Position numbers and translations under genes: made by a program
Notes under the pieces: generated by a model
Database searches by the model: none
What the model was told of the DNA's origin: nothing
What the model saw: the letters and a program-made list of their open reading frames with translations, nothing else
Part shown: positions 26,942 through 35,939 of the stretch, piece after piece
Numbering within the stretch: the stretch's first letter is position 1
Layout of the letters: each line of letters opens with the position of its first letter
DNA from: JBBDJG01 sp040880005
GTDB taxonomy: Bacteria > Actinomycetota > Thermoleophilia > Solirubrobacterales > JBBDJG01
Length of the DNA stretch: 63,018 nucleotides
Assembly (NCBI GenBank): GCA_040880005.1
Contig: JBBDJG010000035.1
Coordinates: 1 to 63,018 of the forward strand
Reading direction: 5' to 3'

Positions 26942-28570
26942 ATGGCCGTCAGCACCGAGACCGTACCCACGCAGATTTCGAGCAACGGCAAGGGCACCGG
27001 CGAGCTTCAGTCGTTCAACCCCGCCACCGGCGAGTTGGTCGGCTCGGTGCCGACGATCACGCCCGATCAGGTCCAGGCGGTCGTCGACGAGGTCGCGCAG
27101 GTGCAGCCTCTCTGGGCACAGCTATCGCTCAACGAGCGCGGGCGCTACATGAAGCGCGTGGCGCAGGCGCTGCTCGATCACGTCGACGAGATCGCCGGGC
27201 TGCTCACGGCCGAGCAGGGAAAGGCGCGACTCGAGAGCTACACGATGGAGATCATGCCGACGATCGACAGCCTCCACTGGGTCGCCGATCACGGTCCGAA
27301 GATCCTAGCCGACGAGTCGATCAAGTACACGCAGCCGATGCTCAAGATGAAGAAAAGCTCGTTCACCCACGAGCCGATCGGCGTCGTGGGCGTGATCGCG
27401 CCGTGGAACTACCCGTGGAGCATTCCGTTCGGCGAGGTCGCGATCGCGTTGATGGCCGGCAACGGCGTCGTGCTGAAGCCCGCTTCGCTGACCCCGTTGA
27501 TCGGCGACAAGATCCAGGAGATCTTCGAGAAGGGCGGGCTGCCCGAGGGCATCGTGCGAACCGTGCACGGCGGCGGCGCGGTCGGCCAGGCGCTGGTCGA
27601 ATCGAGCGCCGGCAAGATCTTCTTCACCGGCTCGGTCGAGGTCGGCCGCGGCGTCGGCGAGGCGTGCGCCAGGCTGATGAAGGGCTCGGTGCTCGAGCTG
27701 GGCGGCAAGGACCCGCAGATCGTCTGCTCCGACGCCAAGCTCGGCAACGCGATTTCCGGCGCGGTGTGGGGAGCGTTCTGCAACGCCGGGCAGACCTGCT
27801 CGTCGATCGAGCGCAGCTACGTGGCGCGCGAGGTCGCCGATCGGTTCATCGAGGGCGTCGTGCGCGAGGCGAGCGCGCTGACCGTCGGCGACCCGGCGAG
27901 CTGGGACACGGAGATCGGTCCGATGGTCTCGCAAGACCAGTTCGAGCTGGTCAAGGAGCTGATCGACGACGCCGTCGCGAGCGGCGCCACGCTGCGCTGC
28001 GGCGGCCCGCGTCAGGTCAGCGGCTTCCCGAAGGCCAACTTCATCGCGCCGACCGTGCTGACCGAAGTCACGCACGACATGCGCATCATGAAGGAAGAGA
28101 TATTCGGTCCCGTGCTGCCGATCGTGACCGTCGATTCCGAGCAGCAGGCGGTCGAGCTGGCGAACGACTCGCAGTTCGGGCTGGGCGCTTCAGTGTGGAC
28201 GCGCGACCGCGAGAAGGGCGAGCGCATGGCGCGCCAGATCGAGTCGGGCATGGTCTGGATCAACGACCACTCGTTCACCCACGGCGCCTGCCAGTGCTCG
28301 TGGGGCGGCGTCAAGGACTCGGGCCTCGGTCGCTCGCACTCCAAGTTCGGCTTCTACGAGTGCGTCAACGTCAAGCTGCTGACCTGGGAGCCGTCGCGCA
28401 CGCGCGACATCTGGTGGCACCCCTACGACGAGGTCGCCGGCAAGGCGGTGCGCTCCTCGGCCCGGCTGATGTACGGCCGCGACGGGCAGCGGGGCAAGGC
28501 GCTGCGCGAGGGCCTGATCCCGCTGCTGCGGCTGACCGCCCGCTCCCTGCGTGGCTCTGCGAAGCGCTAG
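26942..28570 (+). CDS. Aldehyde dehydrogenase family protein
   Basis: NAD(P)-dependent aldehyde dehydrogenase, 542 residues, with APWNYPWSIPFGEVAIALMAGNGVVLKP, the catalytic Glu in LELGGKDPQ, catalytic Cys in FCNAGQTCSSIER and EEIFGPVLP. A C-terminal extension of about 60 residues (TWEPSRTRDIWWHPYDEVAGKAV to the end) exceeds the GabD type and is basic and mildly hydrophobic, perhaps membrane-associated. ATG 26942 follows a good GAGGAG site. Substrate not deducible. Sequence is quite different from the other ALDH at 16.8 kb. Confidence 0.9.
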   Translation: MAVSTETVPTQISSNGKGTGELQSFNPATGELVGSVPTITPDQVQAVVDEVAQVQPLWAQLSLNERGRYMKRVAQALLDHVDEIAGLLTAEQGKARLESYTMEIMPTIDSLHWVADHGPKILADESIKYTQPMLKMKKSSFTHEPIGVVGVIAPWNYPWSIPFGEVAIALMAGNGVVLKPASLTPLIGDKIQEIFEKGGLPEGIVRTVHGGGAVGQALVESSAGKIFFTGSVEVGRGVGEACARLMKGSVLELGGKDPQIVCSDAKLGNAISGAVWGAFCNAGQTCSSIERSYVAREVADRFIEGVVREASALTVGDPASWDTEIGPMVSQDQFELVKELIDDAVASGATLRCGGPRQVSGFPKANFIAPTVLTEVTHDMRIMKEEIFGPVLPIVTVDSEQQAVELANDSQFGLGASVWTRDREKGERMARQIESGMVWINDHSFTHGACQCSWGGVKDSGLGRSHSKFGFYECVNVKLLTWEPSRTRDIWWHPYDEVAGKAVRSSARLMYGRDGQRGKALREGLIPLLRLTARSLRGSAKR

Positions 28571-28653
28571 CAGCCGCTGGACGCTTATACGAGCCCCAAA
28601 GGGCCGATCCGTCAAGCGCGGCGCGGGGATCGCCACTACGTTCGAGGTGGGTC

Positions 28654-29046
28654 ATGAGAACGGAACTGAAAGTCATCGTCGCTTGCCTCGCACTCGCCGG
28701 GCTGTTCTTGCCTGCCTCGCAGGCAAACGCGATGACGAGTGGGCAGGCCAAGCGCGCAGCCAGCGAAACGGTGCGCGCGAGCGCTTCGTATCAAGAGATG
28801 GCCTCCCCGTACCGGCTCAAGGTGAGCAGCTGCCGCGCGAACTCCAAGCGAGGCACCACCTGCCGCCTGTACCGTTCGGCACCCAGTCCTTGCGCACTGG
28901 GCGGACCGCAAGAGCCCGACCAGGTCTGCGTCAACACGGTCGCCTACCGCGCATGGACGGTCCGCGTCACCGCGAGCGGCAAGAACGCCTCGGCAAAGGT
29001 CGTCGCACAGCGCGACGTCATCGGCAAGTTCGAGCCCAGCTCCTAG
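28654..29046 (+). CDS. Small secreted hypothetical protein
   Basis: A 130-residue protein with a clear signal peptide (VIVACLALAGLFLPASQANA, cleavage near residue 26) and a basic secreted domain with four cysteines (SSCRANSKRGTTC; SPCALGG; QVC) that could make two disulfides. No recognised family. ATG 28654 follows GAGGTGGG. It stands alone between the ALDH and moaC; its direction fits either unit. Confidence 0.7.
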   Translation: MRTELKVIVACLALAGLFLPASQANAMTSGQAKRAASETVRASASYQEMASPYRLKVSSCRANSKRGTTCRLYRSAPSPCALGGPQEPDQVCVNTVAYRAWTVRVTASGKNASAKVVAQRDVIGKFEPSS

Positions 29047-29085
29047 AGGCCAGGGCTTCCGGCCGATAAGCGGTACCGTTGGCCG

Positions 29086-29568
29086 ATGGCCGACGGTGAG
29101 TTGACCCATCTCGACGCGCACGGCCGCGCGCGCATGGTTGACGTGGGGGGCAAGGACGAAAGCTCGCGCAGGGCGGTGGCGCAGGCGATCGTGCGCATGT
29201 CGCCCGACACGGCGGCGGCGGTCGAGGCCGGCGACGCCCCCAAGGGCGACGTGCTCGGCACGGCACGCCTCGCCGGCATCCAGGCCGCCAAGCGCACCGC
29301 CGATCTGATCCCGCTCGCGCATCCGCTGCCACTCGATTTCGTTGACGTGCGAGCGCAGGTGGATGCCGGCGCGGGCGTCGTGACGCTGACCGCCGAGGCG
29401 ACCACCACCGCCAAGACGGGGGTCGAAATGGAAGCGATGACCGCATGCGCGGTTGCGGCGTTGACGATCTACGACATGGTCAAAGGAATCGAGCGCGGAG
29501 TCGTGATCGAACAGGTTACGTTGCTCGAGAAGACCGGCGGCAAGCAGGACTGGAAGCGCTCGGGCTGA
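29086..29568 (+). CDS. moaC: Cyclic pyranopterin monophosphate synthase
   Basis: Second enzyme of molybdenum cofactor synthesis, converting the MoaA product to cyclic pyranopterin monophosphate. The 160-residue protein has the family motifs KGDVLGTARLAGIQAAKRTADLIPLAHPLPL and the active-site region TGVEMEAMTACAVAALTIYDMVK, followed by TLLEKTGGKQ. The stop overlaps the next start by one base (TGATG), coupling it to mog. No moaA, moaE or moeA lies in the window. Confidence 0.96.
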   Translation: MADGELTHLDAHGRARMVDVGGKDESSRRAVAQAIVRMSPDTAAAVEAGDAPKGDVLGTARLAGIQAAKRTADLIPLAHPLPLDFVDVRAQVDAGAGVVTLTAEATTTAKTGVEMEAMTACAVAALTIYDMVKGIERGVVIEQVTLLEKTGGKQDWKRSG

Positions 29569-30050
29569 TGCGGGCGGCGATCGTCACGGTGTCGACGTCG
29601 CGCGCGAGCGGCGACGGCGAGGACGAGTCAGGCCCGGCGCTTGCCGAGTTCGCGCGTTCGCTCGGTCTGAAGGTCGCAGCGACGGAAATCGTGCCCGACG
29701 AGCGTGAGCAGATCGAGTCGGCGTTGCGGCGACATGCTGACACCGGCTGCGAGTTGATCCTGACGACCGGCGGCACAGGGTTCGCGCCTAGCGACGTCAC
29801 CCCCGAGGCCACACGCGCAGCGGTCGAGCGCGACGCCCCCGGGATAGCGGAGGCGATGCGCTCAGCGTCTCGCGAGCACACCGACAAGTGGATGCTCTCA
29901 CGCGGCGTGGCCGGGATTCGCGGCGGCTCGCTGATCGTCAACTTCCCCGGCAGCCCGAAGAGCATCCACGAGGCGGGCGCGGCGATCGCCGCCGCGCTGC
30001 CGCATGCGCTTGCGCTGCTGAACGAGCGGCCAACCGCCCATGCCGGCTGA
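29568..30050 (+). CDS. mog: Molybdenum cofactor synthesis protein (MogA/MoaB type)
   Basis: Molybdopterin adenylyltransferase-type protein: activates molybdopterin with AMP before metal insertion. The 160-residue protein has the MoCF_biosynth motifs LILTTGGTGFAPSDVTPEAT (near residue 65), VSRASREH-like MRSASREHTDKWMLSRGVAGIRGGSLIVNFPGSPKS. MogA and MoaB cannot be safely told apart here. It overlaps moaC by one base and the ccmA start by 11 bases, linking Moco and cytochrome c maturation genes on one transcript. Confidence 0.92.
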   Translation: MRAAIVTVSTSRASGDGEDESGPALAEFARSLGLKVAATEIVPDEREQIESALRRHADTGCELILTTGGTGFAPSDVTPEATRAAVERDAPGIAEAMRSASREHTDKWMLSRGVAGIRGGSLIVNFPGSPKSIHEAGAAIAAALPHALALLNERPTAHAG

Positions 30051-30750
30051 CACGGGCTCGGCCATCGAGGTCAAAGACCTCGTTCGCCGCTACGGCGAGC
30101 GCGAGGCGCTCGCAGGCGTGAGTGTCGCCGTCGGCGAGGGCGAGACGCTGGCCGTGTTCGGCCCCAACGGAGCCGGCAAGACGACGTTTTTGCGCGTGCT
30201 CGCGACGCTGTTGCTGCCGCACGGTGGCGCGGTGCAGGTGCTGGGCCATGACCTGCCGGACGACGCCCAGCCGGTGCGTGCCGCGATCGGCCTGGTGGCG
30301 CACGATCCGCTGCTGTATCGCGACCTCAGCGGCCGCGAGAACCTGCGCTTCTACGCGCGTCTGTACGGGCTCGCCGATGCCGAGGACCGAATCGACGAGC
30401 TGCTCGATTCAGTGGCGATGGCGCGGCGCGCCGACGACCCGGTGCGCGAGCTGTCACGTGGCATGGTGCAACGCATTGCCGTCTGCCGCGCCGTGCTTCA
30501 CCGCCCGCAACTGCTGCTGCTCGACGAGCCGCACGCGGGGCTCGACCCCGAGGCCGCGGCGCTGGTCGAGCCGCTGATCGGGCGCGCGAGCCGAACGACC
30601 CGCGTGCTGGTGACCCACGACGTCGAGCAGGGGCTCGAGCAGGCCGACCGCGTGCTCGGTCTGCGCGACGGCCTGATGGCGCTCGACCGCCCCGGGGCCG
30701 ACGCGACACAGCAGCAGGTGCGCGCCCTCTACCGGGAAGGGCAAGTGTGA
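30040..30750 (+). CDS. ccmA: Heme ABC exporter ATP-binding protein
   Basis: ATPase of the CcmAB(C) complex used in system I cytochrome c maturation. It has 236 residues with Walker A FGPNGAGKTT (near residue 42), signature LSRGMVQRIAV (variant of LSGGQ), Walker B LLLLDEPHAGLD and the switch His in VTHD. Assignment to CcmA rather than a general ABC protein rests on ccmB and ccsA/ccmC directly downstream. Its stop overlaps the ccmB GTG (GTGA). Confidence 0.9.
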   Translation: MPADTGSAIEVKDLVRRYGEREALAGVSVAVGEGETLAVFGPNGAGKTTFLRVLATLLLPHGGAVQVLGHDLPDDAQPVRAAIGLVAHDPLLYRDLSGRENLRFYARLYGLADAEDRIDELLDSVAMARRADDPVRELSRGMVQRIAVCRAVLHRPQLLLLDEPHAGLDPEAAALVEPLIGRASRTTRVLVTHDVEQGLEQADRVLGLRDGLMALDRPGADATQQQVRALYREGQV

Positions 30751-31418
30751 GAGCCGCCGTCGCGATCGCGCGCAAGGACCTGCTCGTCGAGCTGCGCACG
30801 AAGGAGTCGGTGCCGGCGATGTCGCTGTTCGCGATCACGACCTTCGTGGTTTTCCACTTCGGGCTCGACCGCGACACGCTCGAGGGCGAGTTGGCCGCCG
30901 GCGTGCTGTGGGTGACGCTGCTGTTCGCCGCGATCCTCGGCATCAACCGCCTGTTCGTCGCCGAGCGGGAGCAGGGCGGGTTCGACGGGATCCTGATGGC
31001 GCCGGTCGAGCGCACGGCGCTGCTGGCCGGCAAGGCGGCGGCGCTACTGATCTACCTCGTGGCGCTCGAGCTGGTCGCGATCCCGGTGTTCGGGCTGTTC
31101 TTCATCGAGTCCGGGTTCTGGCAGGCGCTGCCGAAGCTGGCCGCGATCGCGTTGCTCGCCGACATCGGGCTCGCGCTGGTCGGCGCGATGCTGGCCTCGA
31201 TCGCGGTCCACACGCGCGCCCGCGACCTGCTGCTGCCACTGCTGCTGCTGCCGCTCGCGGTGCCGGCCGTGATCGCCGCCGCCGCAGCCACCAAGCCCTT
31301 GCTGTCGATTCCGCCAGACAGCGCCGGATTGGGCAAGTGGCTGGCTGTTCTGGCTCTCTATGATGCCGTGTTCGGGCTGATCTCCTACGCCCTGTTCGAC
31401 TTCCTGATGGAGGACTGA
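30747..31418 (+). CDS. ccmB: Heme exporter membrane protein CcmB
   Basis: Membrane subunit partner of CcmA in cytochrome c maturation. The 223-residue protein begins AVAIARKDLLVELRTKESVPAMSLFAITTFVVFHF and has about six TM helices; AAILGINRLFVAEREQGGFDGILMAPVER is the typical CcmB loop. GTG start overlaps the ccmA stop by four bases. The stop is followed by a GGAGG site and the ccsA/ccmC start. Confidence 0.93.
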   Translation: MRAAVAIARKDLLVELRTKESVPAMSLFAITTFVVFHFGLDRDTLEGELAAGVLWVTLLFAAILGINRLFVAEREQGGFDGILMAPVERTALLAGKAAALLIYLVALELVAIPVFGLFFIESGFWQALPKLAAIALLADIGLALVGAMLASIAVHTRARDLLLPLLLLPLAVPAVIAAAAATKPLLSIPPDSAGLGKWLAVLALYDAVFGLISYALFDFLMED

Positions 31419-31423
31419 GCGAA

Positions 31424-32338
<915 letters not shown>

Positions 32339-32351
32339 CCCCCTCGTTACG

Positions 32352-32525
32352 ATGCCCGCGCTACCGCTCGACGAGGCAGGCAGGTACGTCGCAGGAGCCT
32401 ACGGCGTGTTCGTCGTGCTGATCCTGGTCTATGTCGTAATCATGGCCGCGAAGCTGCAACGCATCGAACGTGAGCTGAGCGTGCTGAGCAAGCTGGCCGA
32501 GAAACGGCGCCACGAGGAGGCGTAG
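32352..32525 (+). CDS. ccmD: Small CcmD-like membrane protein
   Basis: A 57-residue single-TM protein: residues 11-31 (YVAGAYGVFVVLILVYVVIMA) form the helix, followed by a basic amphipathic helix KLQRIERELSVLSKLAEKRR. CcmD proteins have this size and topology and stabilise the CcmC-heme-CcmE complex. Position right after ccmC supports the call; sequence alone would be weak. ATG 32352; upstream in-frame codons are the repeat. Four bases before the next gene. Confidence 0.75.
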   Translation: MPALPLDEAGRYVAGAYGVFVVLILVYVVIMAAKLQRIERELSVLSKLAEKRRHEEA

Positions 32526-32529
32526 AAGC

Positions 32530-33357
32530 ATGGCCGGGCCTTTCGCCCGACTGCGCGAGCGGCTGGCCTCGCCACGCGCAGGCAGCGACGACCCACTCGA
32601 GCGCAGCCGCAAGATGCTGCGCCGCTGGCGCAAGCGCGGCCGCGACTGGCCGAGCCGGCCTTACTATCCCGCGATCCTCGATATCGCTGGGCGACGCGCG
32701 CTGATCGTCGGAGCCGGCGAGATCGGCGAAGGCAAGATCGACGGACTGCTGAAAGGCGGCGCCAAGGTGAAGGTCATCTCCAAGTCGGCGACCGCGAATG
32801 TGCAGCGTTTGGCGCGCGAGGGTCAGATCGATCTCGATCTGCGCCCCTACGAGACGTCGGACCTCGACGGCTGCTTCCTCGTGATCGCCGCAACCGAGGA
32901 CAACAGCGCCAACGTGCGCGTGTTCGAAGACGCCGAGCAGCGCCAGATGCTGTGCAACGTCGTCGACGTGACCCATCTGTGCAACTTCATCCTGCCGTCG
33001 ATCGTGCGACGCGGCGACCTGGCGGTCGCCGTGTCCACTGGCGGGGCGAGCCCGGCGATGGCACGCCGGATCCGCATCGACATCGGGCAAAGGTACGGCG
33101 ACGAGTACGAAGCGGCGATGAAGATCCTCGGCGCGCTGCGGGGCGAGTTCAAGATGCGCTATCCGGCACCCGCCGACCGCAAGGTGATCTTCGAGCGCAT
33201 CGTCTACTCCGATTTCATGCGGATGGTGCGCGAAGGAGACACGGCGGCGATCGAAGCGTGGGTGGAGACGTGCATCGAGGAAGGGCCGAACTACACCTCT
33301 GCCGCAGAGCACCGAGCAATGATCGAGGCCGCATTAAGCTTTCCCCAAGCCCAATGA
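32530..33357 (+). CDS. Precorrin-2 dehydrogenase (siroheme synthase N-terminal type)
   Basis: NAD-dependent dehydrogenase, possibly also ferrochelatase, making sirohydrochlorin/siroheme from precorrin-2. The 275-residue protein has a Rossmann nucleotide site RRALIVGAGEIGEGKIDGLL (near residue 55), NVVDVTHLCNFILPSIVRRGDLAVAVSTGGASPAMARRIR and a helical C-terminal domain. An N-terminal 45-residue basic extension precedes the domain. It overlaps hemA by four bases (ATGA). The SAM methyltransferase step is supplied by the CobA-HemD fusion downstream. Confidence 0.9.
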   Translation: MAGPFARLRERLASPRAGSDDPLERSRKMLRRWRKRGRDWPSRPYYPAILDIAGRRALIVGAGEIGEGKIDGLLKGGAKVKVISKSATANVQRLAREGQIDLDLRPYETSDLDGCFLVIAATEDNSANVRVFEDAEQRQMLCNVVDVTHLCNFILPSIVRRGDLAVAVSTGGASPAMARRIRIDIGQRYGDEYEAAMKILGALRGEFKMRYPAPADRKVIFERIVYSDFMRMVREGDTAAIEAWVETCIEEGPNYTSAAEHRAMIEAALSFPQAQ

Positions 33358-34730
33358 GCGAACTGCTGGCAATCGGAATCTCTCACAAGACCGCGCCGGT
33401 CGAGTTGCGCGAGCGTGTCGCGCTGCCCGAAGGCCGCGCCTCGGGCGTCCTGCGCGAGCTGGTCGCGACCGAGCAGATCGACGAGGCGGTCGCGCTTTCG
33501 ACCTGCAACCGCACCGAGCTGTACATGGCGGTCGGCGACGACGTCGAGGCCGAGACGACCGCTCTCGGCATCCTCGCCCGCCAGGCCGGCATCCGGCCGA
33601 CCGAGCTGGTCGGGCACCTGTACTCGCTGCGCAACGAGGACGCCGTGCGTCATCTGTTCCGCGTCACCTCCGGGCTCGACGCGATGGTCGTCGGCGAGGG
33701 TGAGATCCAGGGTCAGGTCAAGCGCGCCTACGAGCTGGCGCTGGTGGATAACGCAACCAGCGCGATCATGAACCGTTTGTTCCGCGAGGCGCTCGCCGCC
33801 GGCAAACGCGTGCGCACCGAAACCGGTATCGGCGAGGGCAGCCTGTCCGTCAGCGCAGTTGCCGTGCAGCTTGCGCAGGAGACGCTGGGCGACTTGGCCG
33901 GCAAGCGCGTCGTGATCGTCGGGGCCGGCGAGACCGGTGAGCTGACCGCGCGGGCGTTGGCCGAGCGCGGCGTGCGCTCGGTGTTCATGGCCAACCGCCA
34001 CTACGATCGGGCGATCGGGCTGGCACAGCGCTTCGGCGGCCGGGCCGTGCGTTTCGACGACCTGCCCGCGCAGCTCGAGCACGCCGACATCGTCGTCTCC
34101 TCGACCGCCTCTCCCCACCACATCATCGAGAAGGACGACCTCGCCGCGGTGATGTCGGCGCGCGACGGCAGGCCGCTGCTGGTGATCGACATCGCCGTGC
34201 CGCGTGACGTCGATCCTGCCGTCGGCGAGCTGGAGGGTGTGCACCTGCGTGACATCGATGATCTCCAGCGCGTCGTCGAGCAGAACCGCTCCGGCCGCGA
34301 GGCCGAGGTGCGGCGCGCCGAGGGCCTGATCGACCACGAGCTGGACCGCTTCACGCGCTGGCTGGCGACACTCGATGTCGTACCGACCATCGCGGCGTTG
34401 CGCGCACGCGGGCAGGCGATCGCCAGGCAGGTGGTCGCCGAGAACAGCGGGCGCTGGGAATCGATGAGCGAGGCCGACCGCGAGCGCATCGACCTGCTCG
34501 CCGCGGCGATCGTCAAACGCCTCTTCCACCAGCCGATCCTGCGGCTGAAGGAGCGCGACACGGATCAGGCGACCTACGCGTACGTGCAGGCGCTGCGCGA
34601 GCTGTTCGGCCTCGAGACCGGCGCCGGCACGGCGTTCAAGCGCGCGGGTGACGAGGCGAAGCGCTCCGACGAGGCGGGCGGCGAGGTCACGCGCCTGCGC
34701 CCGACCAAGAGCCGCAAGCAGTCCTCGTAA
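33354..34730 (+). CDS. hemA: Glutamyl-tRNA reductase
   Basis: First committed enzyme of C5-pathway tetrapyrrole synthesis: reduces glutamyl-tRNA to glutamate-1-semialdehyde with NADPH. The 458-residue protein has IGISHKTAPVELRERV, the catalytic Cys in ALSTCNRTELY (near residue 48), GEGEIQGQVKRAYE, the NADPH site VVIVGAGETGELTARAL and the C-terminal dimerisation domain. The start overlaps the precorrin-2 dehydrogenase stop. hemL is not in the window. Confidence 0.97.
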   Translation: MSELLAIGISHKTAPVELRERVALPEGRASGVLRELVATEQIDEAVALSTCNRTELYMAVGDDVEAETTALGILARQAGIRPTELVGHLYSLRNEDAVRHLFRVTSGLDAMVVGEGEIQGQVKRAYELALVDNATSAIMNRLFREALAAGKRVRTETGIGEGSLSVSAVAVQLAQETLGDLAGKRVVIVGAGETGELTARALAERGVRSVFMANRHYDRAIGLAQRFGGRAVRFDDLPAQLEHADIVVSSTASPHHIIEKDDLAAVMSARDGRPLLVIDIAVPRDVDPAVGELEGVHLRDIDDLQRVVEQNRSGREAEVRRAEGLIDHELDRFTRWLATLDVVPTIAALRARGQAIARQVVAENSGRWESMSEADRERIDLLAAAIVKRLFHQPILRLKERDTDQATYAYVQALRELFGLETGAGTAFKRAGDEAKRSDEAGGEVTRLRPTKSRKQSS

Positions 34731-34731
34731 G

Positions 34732-35613
34732 TTGCGGCTGGGGACCCGCGGAAGCGCGCTTGCGCTCGCCCAGGCGAGTTGGGTGGCCGGCGAGCTGCGT
34801 GCCGCAGGAGCGGCGGAGACGGAGCTGGTCACGATCGCGACCTCCGGCGACCGCGGCGCACCGGTCGGCGACAAGTCGCGCTTCGTGCGCGAGATCGAGC
34901 AGGCGCTCACGGCGGGCGAGATCGACCTGGCCGTGCACAGCGCCAAAGACCTTCCGGGTGAGCTGCCCGAGGACCTCGTGATCGCCGGTGCGCCGGCCGC
35001 CGAGGACGCGCGTGACGCGCTGGTCGGAGCGGGTTCGCTGGAAGAGCTGCGCGAAGGCGCACGCGTCGGTAGCTCCAGCCTGCGCCGGCAGTCGCTGCTG
35101 CTCGCCCACCGGCCCGACCTCGAGATCGTCGCGCTGCGCGGCAACGTCGATACGCGGCTGGGCAAATTGGCGGAGGGCACCTACGATGCGATCGTGCTCG
35201 CACTGGCGGGGCTGCGGCGACTCGGGCGCGAGGCCGAGGCCGGCGCGGCGCTGGATCCCGAACGGTTCGTGCCCGCGCCGGGGCAGGGGATCCTTGCGCT
35301 CGAGGCGCGCATCGACGATGGCGCTGCGCGCGCGGCGGCCGAGTCGATCACCGACACGGATGCGCGGGTGCGGTTGACGGCGGAGCGTGCGGTCGTGGCG
35401 GCGCTCGACGCCAACTGCGATACGCCGGTCGGCGCGCACGCGCGGGTGAACGACGAGAGGCTGGAGCTGATCGCCTACGCCGGGTCGCCCGATGGTCGCG
35501 ACTGGATCACCGATCGCATCGAGCGTCCGCTCGCCGGCCCGACCGCCGTCGGTGACGAGCTGGCGCAACGGATGCTGGCCGCGGGGGCAAAGCAGATCCT
35601 GGGCCGGAAATAG
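34732..35613 (+). CDS. hemC: Hydroxymethylbilane synthase (porphobilinogen deaminase)
   Basis: Polymerises four porphobilinogens to hydroxymethylbilane on a dipyrromethane cofactor. The 293-residue protein has LRLGTRGSALALAQ at the very start, KDLPGELPEDLVI, RRQSLLLAHRPDLEI-RGNVDTRL, and the cofactor-attachment Cys in ALDANCDTPVGAHA (near residue 228). The start is TTG 34732, one base after the hemA stop, since the conserved N-terminus begins there. Coupled translation is likely. Followed by two strong hairpins. Confidence 0.96.
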   Translation: MRLGTRGSALALAQASWVAGELRAAGAAETELVTIATSGDRGAPVGDKSRFVREIEQALTAGEIDLAVHSAKDLPGELPEDLVIAGAPAAEDARDALVGAGSLEELREGARVGSSSLRRQSLLLAHRPDLEIVALRGNVDTRLGKLAEGTYDAIVLALAGLRRLGREAEAGAALDPERFVPAPGQGILALEARIDDGAARAAAESITDTDARVRLTAERAVVAALDANCDTPVGAHARVNDERLELIAYAGSPDGRDWITDRIERPLAGPTAVGDELAQRMLAAGAKQILGRK

Positions 35614-35614
35614 C

Positions 35615-35660
35615 GAGACCCGGCCGAAGCCGGGTCTCTCGACCGATGCTTTCGCATCGG
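35615..35660 (+). terminator. Double hairpin after hemC
   Basis: First stem GAGACCCGGC (35615-35624) with 35629-35638, loop CGAA; second stem CCGATGC (35643-35649) with 35654-35660, loop TTTC. Both are perfect and follow the hemC stop by two bases, so they probably end or attenuate the hemA-hemC transcript. Confidence 0.85.
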
Positions 35661-35939
35661 CAGTACATTCAATATAGGCCGGAAATCGCGGCCACGCAAC
35701 ACTTATCTCTGAACTTTTGTCCACGCGAAAGAGTCGCGTTACGCCTGTGAATCTGCGCAAACGTCGCACTGCTGGTCATCGACCGGTTGACGCGACGCCA
35801 GGGCTAGCGATCGGCGGACGCAACTACCGGCGGGCGTCGGCCCCGATTGCCCGCCGGCTCATTCTACGACAGAAAGCGAGTTCGCAATATAGCGGCTGCT
35901 CCTCTCTCTGACAACACTTATCGCTACGCTCGGACCCGA
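35661..35939. other. Gene-free stretch before the cobA-hemD fusion
   Basis: With the terminator, the non-coding gap between hemC and cobA-hemD is 326 bases. It holds a perfect 9-bp inverted repeat (CCGGCGGGC at 35827-35835 with 35849-35857), and the string AACACTTATC occurs twice (about 35698 and 35914). It is less GC-rich than the flanking genes and probably contains the promoter of the next operon; no clear -35/-10 pair or known riboswitch was recognised. Confidence 0.5.
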